A DNA stretch of 64,000 nucleotides from Colletotrichum lupini (lineage: Eukaryota; Ascomycota; Sordariomycetes; Glomerellales; Glomerellaceae), in contig NC_064681.1 in assembly GCF_023278565.1 (NCBI RefSeq), positions 2,976,001 to 3,040,000 on the forward strand. The letters are read 5' to 3'. The notes under the pieces are model-generated. The model was not told the origin of the DNA and searched no databases. It was given only the letters and a program-made list of their open reading frames with translations. This document shows, in pieces, positions 25,069 to 35,500 of the stretch. The position numbers and the translations under genes are program-made. Position 1 is the first letter of the stretch. The number at the start of each line of letters is the position of its first letter.

Positions 25069-25974
25069 ATTGAGATCATCTGATTTATTTGCATAAGTTA
25101 CAAGAACTATGTTAATTGAGCTCTTGGGGGAAATCATCTCGGTTTCGAATCACAGCTCTGTGTATTCGGATAGTCTTCGGAGAGAAATAGCATTTGTGAC
25201 TCATCTCACTAGATTTGGAGATAGAATCAGCCATGAGTGAGCTTGGCAAGACAAAATCTCACAACTCTCTGGTCCTGCCTGTACAAATCCAATTGGATGA
25301 GTCAAATATGACCTGCAAGACGCTGAAGATCCGCGACAAATCGTTCTAATTCATTCGCGTACACGAGCACGGGAACTTTCGATGAGAGCGAGTGGACGAA
25401 TGAGATCTCACACCAGTAACCCGAGGTGGCGCGATCCTACATAGTGCTGCGGGTTCGGGGATCCGGAGTAGTGGAGATGTATCCACTAGATTGATCCGCT
25501 TGGAGTACGTATAGTATCCGGAGTCGACGGGAATCGGAATGCATTGCCGGCGTGAAAACTTTCTCTTCTTGTTGCAGTCGCACGGACAGTTGTGTACGCT
25601 GGCAGGGCTGTGTTCCTGACCTTGTCCTTCCCATTTCCATCCCTTATTATCCCTCGCATTCGCGGTGCAGAACGGCCCGATCCCAAGACGCGTTTGACAC
25701 CACCCAATCCAGACGGAGAAAGTAAAGGAAAAGGAAGACAAAGGCAGACAACCATCCTGGAAGAACACACAGACTCCCTCTGATGCACCTCAGCTTTGGG
25801 CTAATCAAAGCAAACCTTACGGGAACCTAAAATCCTCAGCTGGGCCCCTGGCTGCTACCTTGAAGACTTAATTGAAAACCCAACACCTGCCACCTCACCT
25901 TTTTTCCGCCCTACCCTTCCCGTGTCATCTCACACCCTCGTTCTGCGACCGAAAGTAGAGCCGTCCCCCCCGCC
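25069..25974. other. Intergenic and MATE promoter
   Basis: Short minus-strand frames at 25346-25788 overlap one another in different frames and show no domain. A pyrimidine-rich stretch (about 25885-25925) leads into the MATE start, as is common for fungal promoters or leaders. Confidence 0.5.
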
Positions 25975-27420
25975 ATGGACCCCCGCGACCGAGACGACCG
26001 CACCGGCGAGACCACGCCGCTGCTGTCGGATCAGCCGCATCACAAGCCGGACATTGAACCGGCGGGTAGCGGTGGTTGGCTGTCGGAAGCATGGCTCCTC
26101 TGTCGGTACTCATTACCGCTCATCGCCACCTATCTGCTACAATACTCGTTCACCGTCATCACAACATTCGTGGCTGGCCACCTCAGCGCCGATGACCTCG
26201 CCGCCGCCAGCATTGGTCTGACGACCATGAACATCATCGGCCTAGCTATCTACGAGGGCATGGCTACCGCCCTGGACACCCTCTGCGCCCAGGCCCACGG
26301 CTCTGGTCGCCTTACCGCCGTTGGCCTACATGTTCAACGCATGCTCATTCTCATGGCCCTCGCTACCGTCCCCATTGGGCTCTTCTGGGTCTTTTCGCCA
26401 TCGGTTCTCTCCCTATTCGTCAAGCAGCACCACCTGGCCGTCAAGGCCGGCACGTTCCTCCGTGTCAGTTTGATCGGCATGCCCGGCTACGCCGCCTTCG
26501 AAGCCCTCAAGAGGTTCCTCCAGGCCCAGGGCGATTTCAAAAGCGCCATGGTCGTCCTCATTATCTGCGCCCCCATCAACGCCCTTCTAAGTTGGCTGTT
26601 CGCTTTCAAGCTGAACATGGGTCTGGAAGGCGCTGCCCTGGGCCAGGCTCTGGCTAACGACCTGCGTCCCGTCCTTCTGCTCATCTACATCGTCGTCTGG
26701 GGCCAGTGGTCGCACCAGTGCTGGGGTGGATTCTCTCGCAAGGCCTTCACTGAGTGGAGCGTGCCGGTGCGACTCTCCATCGCCGGATCGGCTGTCAACC
26801 TGGGCGAGTGGGCTGCCTTTGAAATCTTGACGCTCAGCACATCCTACCTGAGCACCGAGCATCTTGCCGCACAAACTATCTTGACGACCATCTCCGTCGT
26901 CATGTGGCACATCCCCTTCTCCATCTCGGTTGCCATCAGCACCCGCATCGGTCACTTGATCGGCGGCGGGCTCGTAGCGACCGCTCGGCGAGCCACAACC
27001 GTATACGCCATCGTCTTTACCGTCGTCGGTATCCTGGACGCCATTCTAATCTTCCTATTCCGCCACCAGCTCGCCCTTGTATTCTCTGAGGACGCCGAGG
27101 TCCAAAGGCTCACGTCCGACTCCATGCTTGCGGTTGCGGCTTTCCAGCTCATCGACTCCATCATCAGCGGATGCAACGGCGTGCTGCGGGGTCTCGGCCG
27201 GCAGGCGGTCGCGGCTTTTGTCGTATTTGCCGTGAACTATCTGGCTGCAGTGCCGCTCGCGGTCTGGCTCGAGCTGGGATCACCAGGCCTAGAGTTGGAT
27301 GGTGCCTGGATAGGCCTTGGTGGCGGCATGGTTGTCATCGCCATTATCGAGTGCATTTACATGAAGGTGATCCGATGGCAAGACTGTGTCGAAAGTGTGA
27401 GAGATAGAGAAGGCATGTAA
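25975..27420 (+). CDS. MATE-family multidrug/toxic-compound efflux transporter
   Basis: This single exon encodes 481 residues starting at an ATG in a good context (ccgccATGG). After a hydrophilic N terminus with the TTPLLSDQ motif common to fungal MATE proteins come 12 hydrophobic segments in two repeated halves. Each half opens with the MATE-type pattern (SLPLIATYLLQYSFTVITTFVAGHLS; and later VPVRLSIAGSAVNLGEWAAFEILTLS, quoted here in parts). Residues typical of eukaryotic MATE proteins are seen: AGHLSADDLAAASIG, CAQAHGSG, and INALLSWLFAF in helix 6. Such proteins exchange organic cations or xenobiotics for H+ or Na+ at the plasma or vacuolar membrane. The gene is intact and codon use is like the right-hand housekeeping genes (GC-rich third positions). 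Substrate is unknown. Confidence 0.93.
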   Translation: MDPRDRDDRTGETTPLLSDQPHHKPDIEPAGSGGWLSEAWLLCRYSLPLIATYLLQYSFTVITTFVAGHLSADDLAAASIGLTTMNIIGLAIYEGMATALDTLCAQAHGSGRLTAVGLHVQRMLILMALATVPIGLFWVFSPSVLSLFVKQHHLAVKAGTFLRVSLIGMPGYAAFEALKRFLQAQGDFKSAMVVLIICAPINALLSWLFAFKLNMGLEGAALGQALANDLRPVLLLIYIVVWGQWSHQCWGGFSRKAFTEWSVPVRLSIAGSAVNLGEWAAFEILTLSTSYLSTEHLAAQTILTTISVVMWHIPFSISVAISTRIGHLIGGGLVATARRATTVYAIVFTVVGILDAILIFLFRHQLALVFSEDAEVQRLTSDSMLAVAAFQLIDSIISGCNGVLRGLGRQAVAAFVVFAVNYLAAVPLAVWLELGSPGLELDGAWIGLGGGMVVIAIIECIYMKVIRWQDCVESVRDREGM

Positions 27421-27990
27421 TGGATTCATTCCAATTCAACAAAAAGCGGACTAGCATACAAATACCATAGACAAGTTGATTAGACTTTATCATTTTCACG
27501 ATACATCGGTCCCCCAACTGTAAGGAAACTTCATCTTGGCCGCACCGTTATCCCTAGTTCCCTATTGAGTGCGCCGCTAAAGAACACTATTTCGCTGACG
27601 TATGCAGCATGACAGCATTTGACATATGGTGGTGATGAGACGGAGTCGCGTGAAGGAGAGACCACCTGGCGGGGACCACCTCAGCCCCTTTTCAGTGGGC
27701 CTTTGCCTTATGTCAGCGAGGCTCCATTAGAACAGTGCGATGCACAGTCTTCACATCCAACCGTCGGCATGTTGAATGGACGACTTGCACCTTCACGTCT
27801 GCAACTATCTACAACCTGAAAGCACAACCTCAAACAGCAACCTGCTGGCTTGCCCAATTCCGACAACAAAGTTACCCAGGACTTCTAATCAATATCGAAG
27901 TCTTTTGACCACTGCCGCCGTTCAAGGCTGCCCAGCCAATCTCGCATCGCCACTAAATGGCGGTCCATCGACGTTGAGAATAAGTACACG
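27421..27990. other. Intergenic between MATE and HET genes
   Basis: No gene recognised. It holds the MATE 3' end and the HET gene's upstream region; the short frames present are shadows or chance. Confidence 0.5.
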
Positions 27991-30219
27991 ATGCCCGGCA
28001 CCGGGGCCCAAGCCCATCCCGATGCTGCCCAGGAGCGGCCGCCTTGTACGGTCTGCTACGATCTCGACAAGGCGCATATGCCTGGATCTGTCGACTACAT
28101 GGATCTTTTCTGCGATCTCAGGAGCATTGTTAAGGCCGGTAAGAAGGGATGCCAAATATGCTACGCCATCAAAGTTGCTATCTTTTGGGGCAATAATGTC
28201 AACGTTCCCAAGAAGAGTCTAATGCTTGATGATTCATACGCCGTCATTTACCTGTTTGAGACTATCTCTATCCAATCATCTGTCAAATATCGGGACTCCA
28301 CGAACAATGTCATTGTCGTGAAGGGCCTAGTCGATTTGTTCACGAAACCAGGTGAGAAAGTGATGAACCTTCAGAGGGCTTTCAGGATGGATATTGACGC
28401 GTTCGAAGGCAAGCCGCTGCCGTGGAAGTCTATCGGAGTCTCTAATGAGATTCCTCTCAAACTACACCTTAAGCATCGGCAGAAGACGATCCGTGGATGG
28501 GTCGATGAATGCAATGCAACACACAAGGCATGTGGCACGAGGATGTACCCGTCTGAGCCCGGTCTTGCTCCTCGGCGATTCCTGGATCTTGGAAAAAGCC
28601 CGCGGAACGGTATCAAACTGGTCGAATCTTGTTCAGTCTCCGGTCCCTACATCACCGTCATCCACGGCTACGCCGGACCGTTACCGGCTCCTTCATCGCT
28701 GACAACCTCGGAAAACTTCGACCAGCGCCAAAAGTCTTTGCAGTGGTGGCAAATACCTGTGGCCCTGCAAGAGACCATGACGGTCGCTAGTGAATTGGGT
28801 TTCCGGTATGCTTGGGTCCAGGAATTCTGTGTCATTCAAGACATCGAAGAAGACGTAAACTGGCACTTGGCTCGAGAGGATATCATCTTTGGACGGTCAT
28901 ACCTCACTATCGCCTTGACAAGCGTTAAAGATCTCAGGCTGAGCAATTTCGGCCCCAAACGACAGAACAGCATAGCCGGCGTCGAAAACGCGGGTAGATC
29001 CGTTGCCATTCAAGTCAGTAGATTTGGCCGCCCACACTACATTTATGCTCGGCAGAGTATGCTTTGGCATGACGCGGCATTCGCCAACAAGACCTTGTTG
29101 CGGCCCGTGGATGATGACGAAAAATCAAATGTCTCTGAAGAACACCATGAACTCCTCCAGCATGGCCCTGCTTTCCAACGCCTTTTGCTGTCTCGCAGGG
29201 TGCTCTATCTGCACAAGTCAGAGCTAGTGTGGGACTGCCTTGAACGGCCCAGATGCGAGTGCGATAGCCCGTGCTTTGGACAAGGACGAAAGGTCATAGT
29301 GAACATCCTGCAGAAACACACCTGGATTTCGGGCGGGGCCGTGTCGGGAGGCACCGTCGGGTCTCCCGACTTTGTGCTCAAACTTTACAAAGCCCTCACG
29401 CCGGCCAGCCCTGAAGAGAAGCTGGCAGTTGTCGCCGGCCTCTTTCGACAAATCCTTCGTCTCAATGGAAGATCCTACTTCGCCGGCATCGCAGTAGACA
29501 CACCTGAAGAGCTGTCGCGTGACCTTCTATGGACCACCCTGCCGCCTGAGAGGGCGCAACCGAACCAGCTTGACCAAGATTCCCCATCTATCACAGACGC
29601 ATATCGACATCACACCAGTCGCATCCCGTCATGGTCCTGGGCATCCATGGTTCTGAGCAAGGGAACTACATTTGGAGGAGCCTCACAGCTATCGCCAGGC
29701 AACACATTCGACTTGGTCTATCGCAGTATGTTATTCGGCTCCGTGGGAATGTTCTACGACGAGTTGCCCGGATCCGACGATAGTCTGCTAGCCACCAACT
29801 ACCGCATAAAAGCCAAAGCGGCGATTCGACCGATCACTGCCGTGCCACCGATAGGCAGAAGACCCCTAATCCCACATCTGTTTAGCTGTTACGACGGTGG
29901 TCCCTTGGATCGCAATTCTCACATGATCTTCCGGTTTCTGCCGGATTGCGCGAGGCTTCGCGGTTCGTTCCAAGCCAGTGATGGGTTCAAATGTTACATT
30001 ATGCTGCTAGGCGTCGTGACGCCAGTTGGGCATGACCGGGAGTGCCCAATCAACCAGTCTTGTACCTGTGCACATACTGAAAACCACCTGCAAGTTGGCT
30101 TGGTCCTGCGAGAATCGCTGCGGAATGAGGGTGCATTCGAGCGGATTGGGACGTTTGCAGTATCGGAGACTCGCGGCATGTTCTTGGGAGTCGTGCCGCG
30201 TGACTTGACCCTAGTCTGA
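27991..30219 (+). CDS. HET-domain (heterokaryon incompatibility) protein, divergent
   Basis: An intronless 742-residue protein. The N terminus has two CxxC pairs (C19/C22 and C54/C57, in KKGCQIC), as in many fungal HET proteins. A linker WVDECNATHKACG at about 170-182 precedes the HET domain. The domain is recognisable at about 219-313: a weak first motif (GPYITVIHGYAG, where YVALSYxWG is usual), IPVALQETMTVASELGFRYAWVQEFCVIQD (quoted in parts; usual WIDSLCIIQD) and FGRSYLTIALTSV. The C-terminal part contains SRIPSWSWASM, a segment commonly found downstream in this family. HET proteins trigger cell death when genetically different hyphae fuse. Because the first and second motifs are eroded, activity is uncertain, but the long open frame argues that it is under selection. 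The start ATG fits the CxxC-bearing N terminus. Confidence 0.85.
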   Translation: MPGTGAQAHPDAAQERPPCTVCYDLDKAHMPGSVDYMDLFCDLRSIVKAGKKGCQICYAIKVAIFWGNNVNVPKKSLMLDDSYAVIYLFETISIQSSVKYRDSTNNVIVVKGLVDLFTKPGEKVMNLQRAFRMDIDAFEGKPLPWKSIGVSNEIPLKLHLKHRQKTIRGWVDECNATHKACGTRMYPSEPGLAPRRFLDLGKSPRNGIKLVESCSVSGPYITVIHGYAGPLPAPSSLTTSENFDQRQKSLQWWQIPVALQETMTVASELGFRYAWVQEFCVIQDIEEDVNWHLAREDIIFGRSYLTIALTSVKDLRLSNFGPKRQNSIAGVENAGRSVAIQVSRFGRPHYIYARQSMLWHDAAFANKTLLRPVDDDEKSNVSEEHHELLQHGPAFQRLLLSRRVLYLHKSELVWDCLERPRCECDSPCFGQGRKVIVNILQKHTWISGGAVSGGTVGSPDFVLKLYKALTPASPEEKLAVVAGLFRQILRLNGRSYFAGIAVDTPEELSRDLLWTTLPPERAQPNQLDQDSPSITDAYRHHTSRIPSWSWASMVLSKGTTFGGASQLSPGNTFDLVYRSMLFGSVGMFYDELPGSDDSLLATNYRIKAKAAIRPITAVPPIGRRPLIPHLFSCYDGGPLDRNSHMIFRFLPDCARLRGSFQASDGFKCYIMLLGVVTPVGHDRECPINQSCTCAHTENHLQVGLVLRESLRNEGAFERIGTFAVSETRGMFLGVVPRDLTLV

Positions 30220-30725
30220 TGCAGAATGGATGGCTTTTTTTTAGCTGCTGGGGGGACTTTTTGTTATGCCAAGGTCGGCATAAATCAATACCAATTTCCA
30301 AAGAATGACAAGACAACCTCGATGATTTTTTCCTTCATGGAAAGAAAGTAGGACGACTTCTAAAAATGCTAGATATGCTGGTAGTCGAAGGTCGTCGGAA
30401 GTGGGGCACGGCCCGGCCATGAACTGACATGTCCGGCTCTCTGATGCAAGTGATAGGAAGCACGCAACAATGCAAACATTGATAGGCATCTGAATTCGCT
30501 TAACTTATCTCAAGTGTTGATGATTGACGTTTCCGTAATGCCTTTGAGCACTTGACACTAGGCACACAGTTACAATTCGATGCACATGCAGAGCCTGACC
30601 AAGCCCCTCTCCATCCATCTGCTAGTAGCTGCCAGTACCTACTGCCAACTGCCGGACAGTCACAAAACCAAAAGGGAGGACACTGCAAGCGAGAGGTGAA
30701 GTATCTCAAAATGCAAAAGAAGAGA
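30220..30725. other. Intergenic between HET gene and tRNA-Lys
   Basis: No gene recognised; a T8 run at 30235-30242 lies just after the HET stop. Minus-strand frames here are chance. Confidence 0.5.
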
Positions 30726-30813
30726 CGCGATCGGTGGGACTCGAACCCACAGCCTTCCGATGATCTTTTACTCGTAAAAGTCGGACGCTCTGACCAAATT
30801 GAGCTACGAAAGC
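30726..30813 (-). tRNA. tRNA-Lys (UUU) with a 13-nt intron
   Basis: On the minus strand: acceptor GCTTTCG, A box TAGCTCAATTTGG, D arm, and anticodon stem TCCGA/TCGGA. The loop C-T-TTT-A is followed by a 13-nt intron after position 37 (cgagtaaaagatc). The T arm is perfect: GTGGG TTCGAGT CCCAC. The anticodon reads UUU. The 3' acceptor strand is CGATCGC, leaving two mismatches in the middle of the acceptor stem against GCTTTCG. A TTTT pol III terminator follows shortly. It is either a functional gene with an imperfect acceptor stem or a copy beginning to decay. Confidence 0.8.
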
Positions 30814-31208
30814 AACCGCTGTTGGATGACGATTCCCGCTCGGATTGGGGCTTAGGTATTGTTTGCTGTAGACTGGTGGAGCAGCCCCTCCAATGGGTCC
30901 ATGTTCGTCCCGGTCAAGTCCGTCAGCCGAGGAGCCGGTGTCTTTGTTCGTTCTGCTGTTGACTCGTCTTTCCAGGTGACACCAGAGTTTGGGTGTGAGT
31001 AATTTCGTTGCTATTGTTGTTATTGTCAATGACTCTATGAGACGTCAGCATAGTTTTTGTCAACCAATCTTGTTGCTCGGAACACGGCGAAAGTGGCAAG
31101 TTGTTAGCTCGATTGTTTGTGGGTTGGAAATCCTCCCTTGCAGAAGCTTGCAGAAGATTAGCATCCATGAATCCAACTACGAGCCACAGACATCAGCAAT
31201 AACCACTT
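30814..31208. other. Spacer between the two tRNA genes
   Basis: About 395 bp with no recognisable gene; opposing short frames are shadows. Confidence 0.5.
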
Positions 31209-31296
31209 GGATCGATAGCTCAGTGGTAGAGCGAGAGATTGCAGTTCCTCAGCTGCAACTATCTCTAGGCCCCGCGTTCGAATCGCGGTCGGCCCT
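31209..31296 (+). tRNA. tRNA-Cys (GCA) with a 16-nt intron
   Basis: A box TAGCTCAGTGG and anticodon stem AGAGA/TCTCT. The loop T-T-GCA-G is followed by an intron (ttcctcagctgcaact) after position 37, then A38. The T arm is CCGCG TTCGAAT CGCGG. The 5' acceptor strand GGATCGA pairs with TCGGCCC apart from one A-C mismatch and one T-G wobble at positions 3-4. GGGCCGA would pair perfectly, so the two differences are a G-to-A and a C-to-T change. The fold is otherwise complete. Confidence 0.85.
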
Positions 31297-31617
31297 TGGA
31301 TTCCCTTTTGTCATTTGCTGCAGATTAACGGTGAGCAGAAGTGAGAGAGTTTGCTACGTTTTTGTTGTGTGTGTCTCCGCAAAGGGATGGGACTCGCTTC
31401 GTGTGCATTTTGGGGCTGTCCACTTAGAGTTGAGCTAGGAGGGTCCACCGATTATGTAAATGACTCGGCCGGACCTCTCGACTAGAATTACTTCGTAGAG
31501 CGGGGATGGATGAGGCGGAATCAGTCTTCATAATTGTACTTCGATGCAAGTATGTAATGTAATGTATGCAGGTTCATGAAAAAGGGAGTATTTGTGTGAT
31601 CGGCGGATTTGTCAATA
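31297..31617. other. Spacer
   Basis: No gene recognised between tRNA-Cys and the 3' end of the split cell-surface protein gene. Confidence 0.5.
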
Positions 31618-32316
31618 TCAAAGAGGCACCATGAGAGCGGCACCCGCCATTACCGCAACTCCCCAAACAGCCATCATAACGCCATTAACCATAGACGAAC
31701 CAGCGGCCTTAGAAGAAACTCCAGAACTGGGCGTCTCAGTCAGGCCCGTGGACGAACTCTCTCCAGAACCAGCAGCCGAGGTCTGAACTGCAGCCTCAGA
31801 AAGACCCTTATTCACAAGCGTGATCCCAGGCGTGACCAACGCGCCAACGTAACTCGTGCTGTCCTTTGCCTCAATAGTCACTGTGTTCGGTTGCAACGAA
31901 ACGACCGAGCCCTTGATCGATATGGAGCTGCCTGTAACGACTCTCCCGTGGAAAGTGAACGTGCGGTCTACCACTTCCACATCGTTTACATTGTACAACT
32001 TGCAACCTGTAGACGCAGTGTAAACCTCTCTGGCGGTCGAAGAGTAGCAGTTCCCATATAGTCCCGCGGTATACCCACTAAGAAAAAGAAGAACACATCA
32101 TCAGACCTTTCCTAGCTTTCGAGAAGGAGAGCTAACTTCAAAAGGGTGCTGAGCTTACCTCGGACAACACGCGATCACAGTCTCCGAAGGCTCCATCGCA
32201 GACATGAACAAATCCGCCCTCAACTCAAACGTGGGGTTAATCTCCGACGCAATAGACGTGGTCGTCCCGGCGTCGAAGGTCAGCGTCGGGTCGGCAAAGA
32301 CGCCGCTCAATAAATG

Positions 32317-32521
32317 TGTTAGTATCCCTATTATAGGGTAGTTGGTTCGAACCGTAGTTAACGAAGAGATTAATTGAACTATATAAATATCTGCGTAGTA
32401 GGTATAAAAAGGAGGTTCTAACCGTAGGTTAGGCTAGCTATAATAATTATAAATAGGGCCCTTAATTAGCCCCTATATAGTTGGCTATATACCGCGGTTA
32501 AATTAGACTTCTAATCCGATA
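32317..32521 (-). repeat. LTR of copia copy 3 (left)
   Basis: 205 bp, TGTTAGTATCCC to TCTAATCCGATA. The outer about 80 bp are clean, with RIP-type changes inward. Confidence 0.91.
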
Positions 32522-35500
32522 CTAACTTTCTCTTTTTTTTATTAATTTAACTACTATAGTTAGAAGTATAATTTAACCTCGGGCCCGTTTACTAAGTCGT
32601 CTCTTTTTCCCCCTTTTCTCTACTCTTTTTATATAACCTATCCCTCTATTTATATAATAACTTTTTTACTATTTACGAATTACTCTAATCCCTTATTTAG
32701 TACTACTTTTATAAAAGCGTCTATGAGGTTATTTTTATTATTAATTTAACGGATCTCGAGTATCTCGCGCCTTTTATATAATTACTTAAGGGCTATAATA
32801 TCGATTATAAGCCTCTTTTCCTTCGTCGTTCCTAATTTAACGAGGTATTCGTATAGTAAATAGGAATCTATATAAATAACTATTAAAATAGGTAGAAAGC
32901 TAATTTAATTAGTAATCTTCCTTAGCGTCGTTAAAATTGCGTAAGAGAAGTTAATATTATTAACTATATTATAGACCTCTAACGCTAATATACTTTTTAT
33001 TACCTACTTACTTTTAGTTAACGAGTAATAAATTATATTACCGTATATAGTAAATTCGCTCTTACTTATACTCTCGTTAACTAGGATAATAATATACCCT
33101 AATTACGAAGTAAGGTCGTTATTATTCGTAAATAACCTATCGACGAAGACGTAGAGCTTACTCGTTATAAGGTCGATTAGGTAATAAACGAGACCTCGAT
33201 CGAGATTTATTTACTATTACTTAAGCCGCTTATTAAGTACCTCGACGTCTCGTTTAGTTAAATTTATAGCCTATACTACTTTAGCGTAGTTAAAAGTTAC
33301 CTTAGGCTAATAAATACTTATAATATATACCCCTCGCGCAAGCTTAGCCTTATATTACTTTTTAACGTTAGTTACGTTTAGATTAACGAAGTTAATCTTC
33401 TTATCCTACCCCTTTTATTAAAAAACGACGGTTTCCCCTTCGATTATAAGAATCTTATTATTAAATACTAAGGGGGTATTTATTATAAAGACCTCTTTTA
33501 GCTTCGTTACGAAGCCCGCTTTTTAAAGCTCCTTATTTTCTTTTTTTATAAAGTTAATATCGGATAGGCTTAATATATTATCGGTTTATATTCTAACGAT
33601 CCTAAATTAGTCGCCTTCGTGCTCTATAACTAGTAAGTACGGGTTATACGTAGAGGTAATTATTAATAATTAATTAATATAAAAATCGTAGTAAGTAGCT
33701 TATTAATAAGTGCCCGATTCTACGAGCCTATATAATAGCTTAAGTACTTTAATAATCGTGCCTTCTAAGTACTTATTAGCTATTTCCTTCGGTAGATAGG
33801 CTAGGATTCTCTTTATAAGCCCTATGGCCGATTAGGTATAGGCCTAGGTAATATCACGGCTCTAAATCTTATATCCCTTTTTCCGTAGCGATACTATTAG
33901 TACTATTATTAATCGTTAGCTATAGTGCTATATAGTGGGCGATTATATAAGTAGCGTCGCCTTTTTAACGTCGCCGTACCCCTAAATTACGTATTTAGAT
34001 TTCTTATATAGTTAGGGTATTCTTTTCTTTTTAATCTTACGAACTATTCGTTATTTAAATATGCGGAGGTTTATATATTTTTTTAGGTCGTATAGGATAA
34101 ATCGATAGACCCCTCGATTGCGAAGAGTATTTACTTCGATAAGATCTAATCCTTTATATAGCTTTTTAATAGTTATAATTACGCCTTCTTTACGTAGTTT
34201 AACTACTAGCTCGAAATCGGCTTTCTTTTTTACTATATAAAAGGTATTAATTACCTCGTTATTAATAATAAATTACCGCGTTAGGGCTTACTATTATAGT
34301 CTTCTATAACGTCTTGCTAATAGTATTAGTACCCTTTTAGTAATATCCTCTTCCTCGTCGTCTATTAGTACTACTACGACGATTTTATTAAGGATAATTT
34401 CTTATACCTCTATTGCGGGTTATATAGTTTCCCCTAGCTCTTCTTCTTTTTATAAGTTAGAAATTACCTCGTTAAGATCTATATAGTACGGTCTAATTAC
34501 TATAATTAATACTTTAAGTAGCTAGTTACGATATCTTATAACTATATAAGAGCGCTCGTTAACGGAAATTAACTTATATAGCCTAGCCTACTATTAGGTA
34601 ATTTCGTACTATACTCGTATATCTAAATTTAGTAATATATTTAAATTATCCCCTATATCGGGCCTATTACGTATAATAATTACTTCGTTAACTTACTTTT
34701 TTATACTTACCTCGCGCAGTGCCCGTATTACTTTTTTAACTACTCGGGCTCGTTAGCTTATGCCTAATAACGGTAACGAGGCTAAGGTCGTTCTTAAATA
34801 TACTCTAAATACTAATAGCGTTAGTATAAGTCCGTTAGGCCCTATAGTATCGTTATAGTATTTAAGTATTATTTAGAGGTATTCGTCGTTAATAAAATCC
34901 GGATTTTCTTTTTTAATAATTCTAAACGCCCTTTTTAACTACCGGTATGCCCTTTTTACTTTTCTAATACTATAGTGCGCTTTAACGGGTACGACTTTTA
35001 GTTATATACCGTAGGCCGTCGTATTATCCTTAAATTCTATTAACTTAAAGCTAGTACTAGCGTCGGTTCTAATACCGTCTAGCGGTCCTTAGTATATATC
35101 GATCTAGCTTTTTTATAGGGCTACTTATACTATCTTTACTTATAGATCCTAGAGGAATTGCCCTACTTAAAAAGATATAGCTACGTCGATTATATATAGT
35201 ACTAGCCGACTATTTAAATAGAAAATATTAATAACTATTTCCTAGTTAAAGTTAAGCTTATTACGTAATTTAAACTTAAATCTGCGTAGGTTCTACGTAT
35301 TTATTTAGTATTAATAATATACTTTTATTAACTACTCTAGCGCCCCTATCTCGATATTATTATTACCTAATTACTTTAAGAGGTTATATAGCCTCGTAAC
35401 CGACGGGTACCTAAATCTCTAGTATAGTCTTCTAAGCTTACTTTCCGTTAAGTAATTAATTAACTTCGTATTATTAGTAAGCTTTATAAACGCATGCCCC

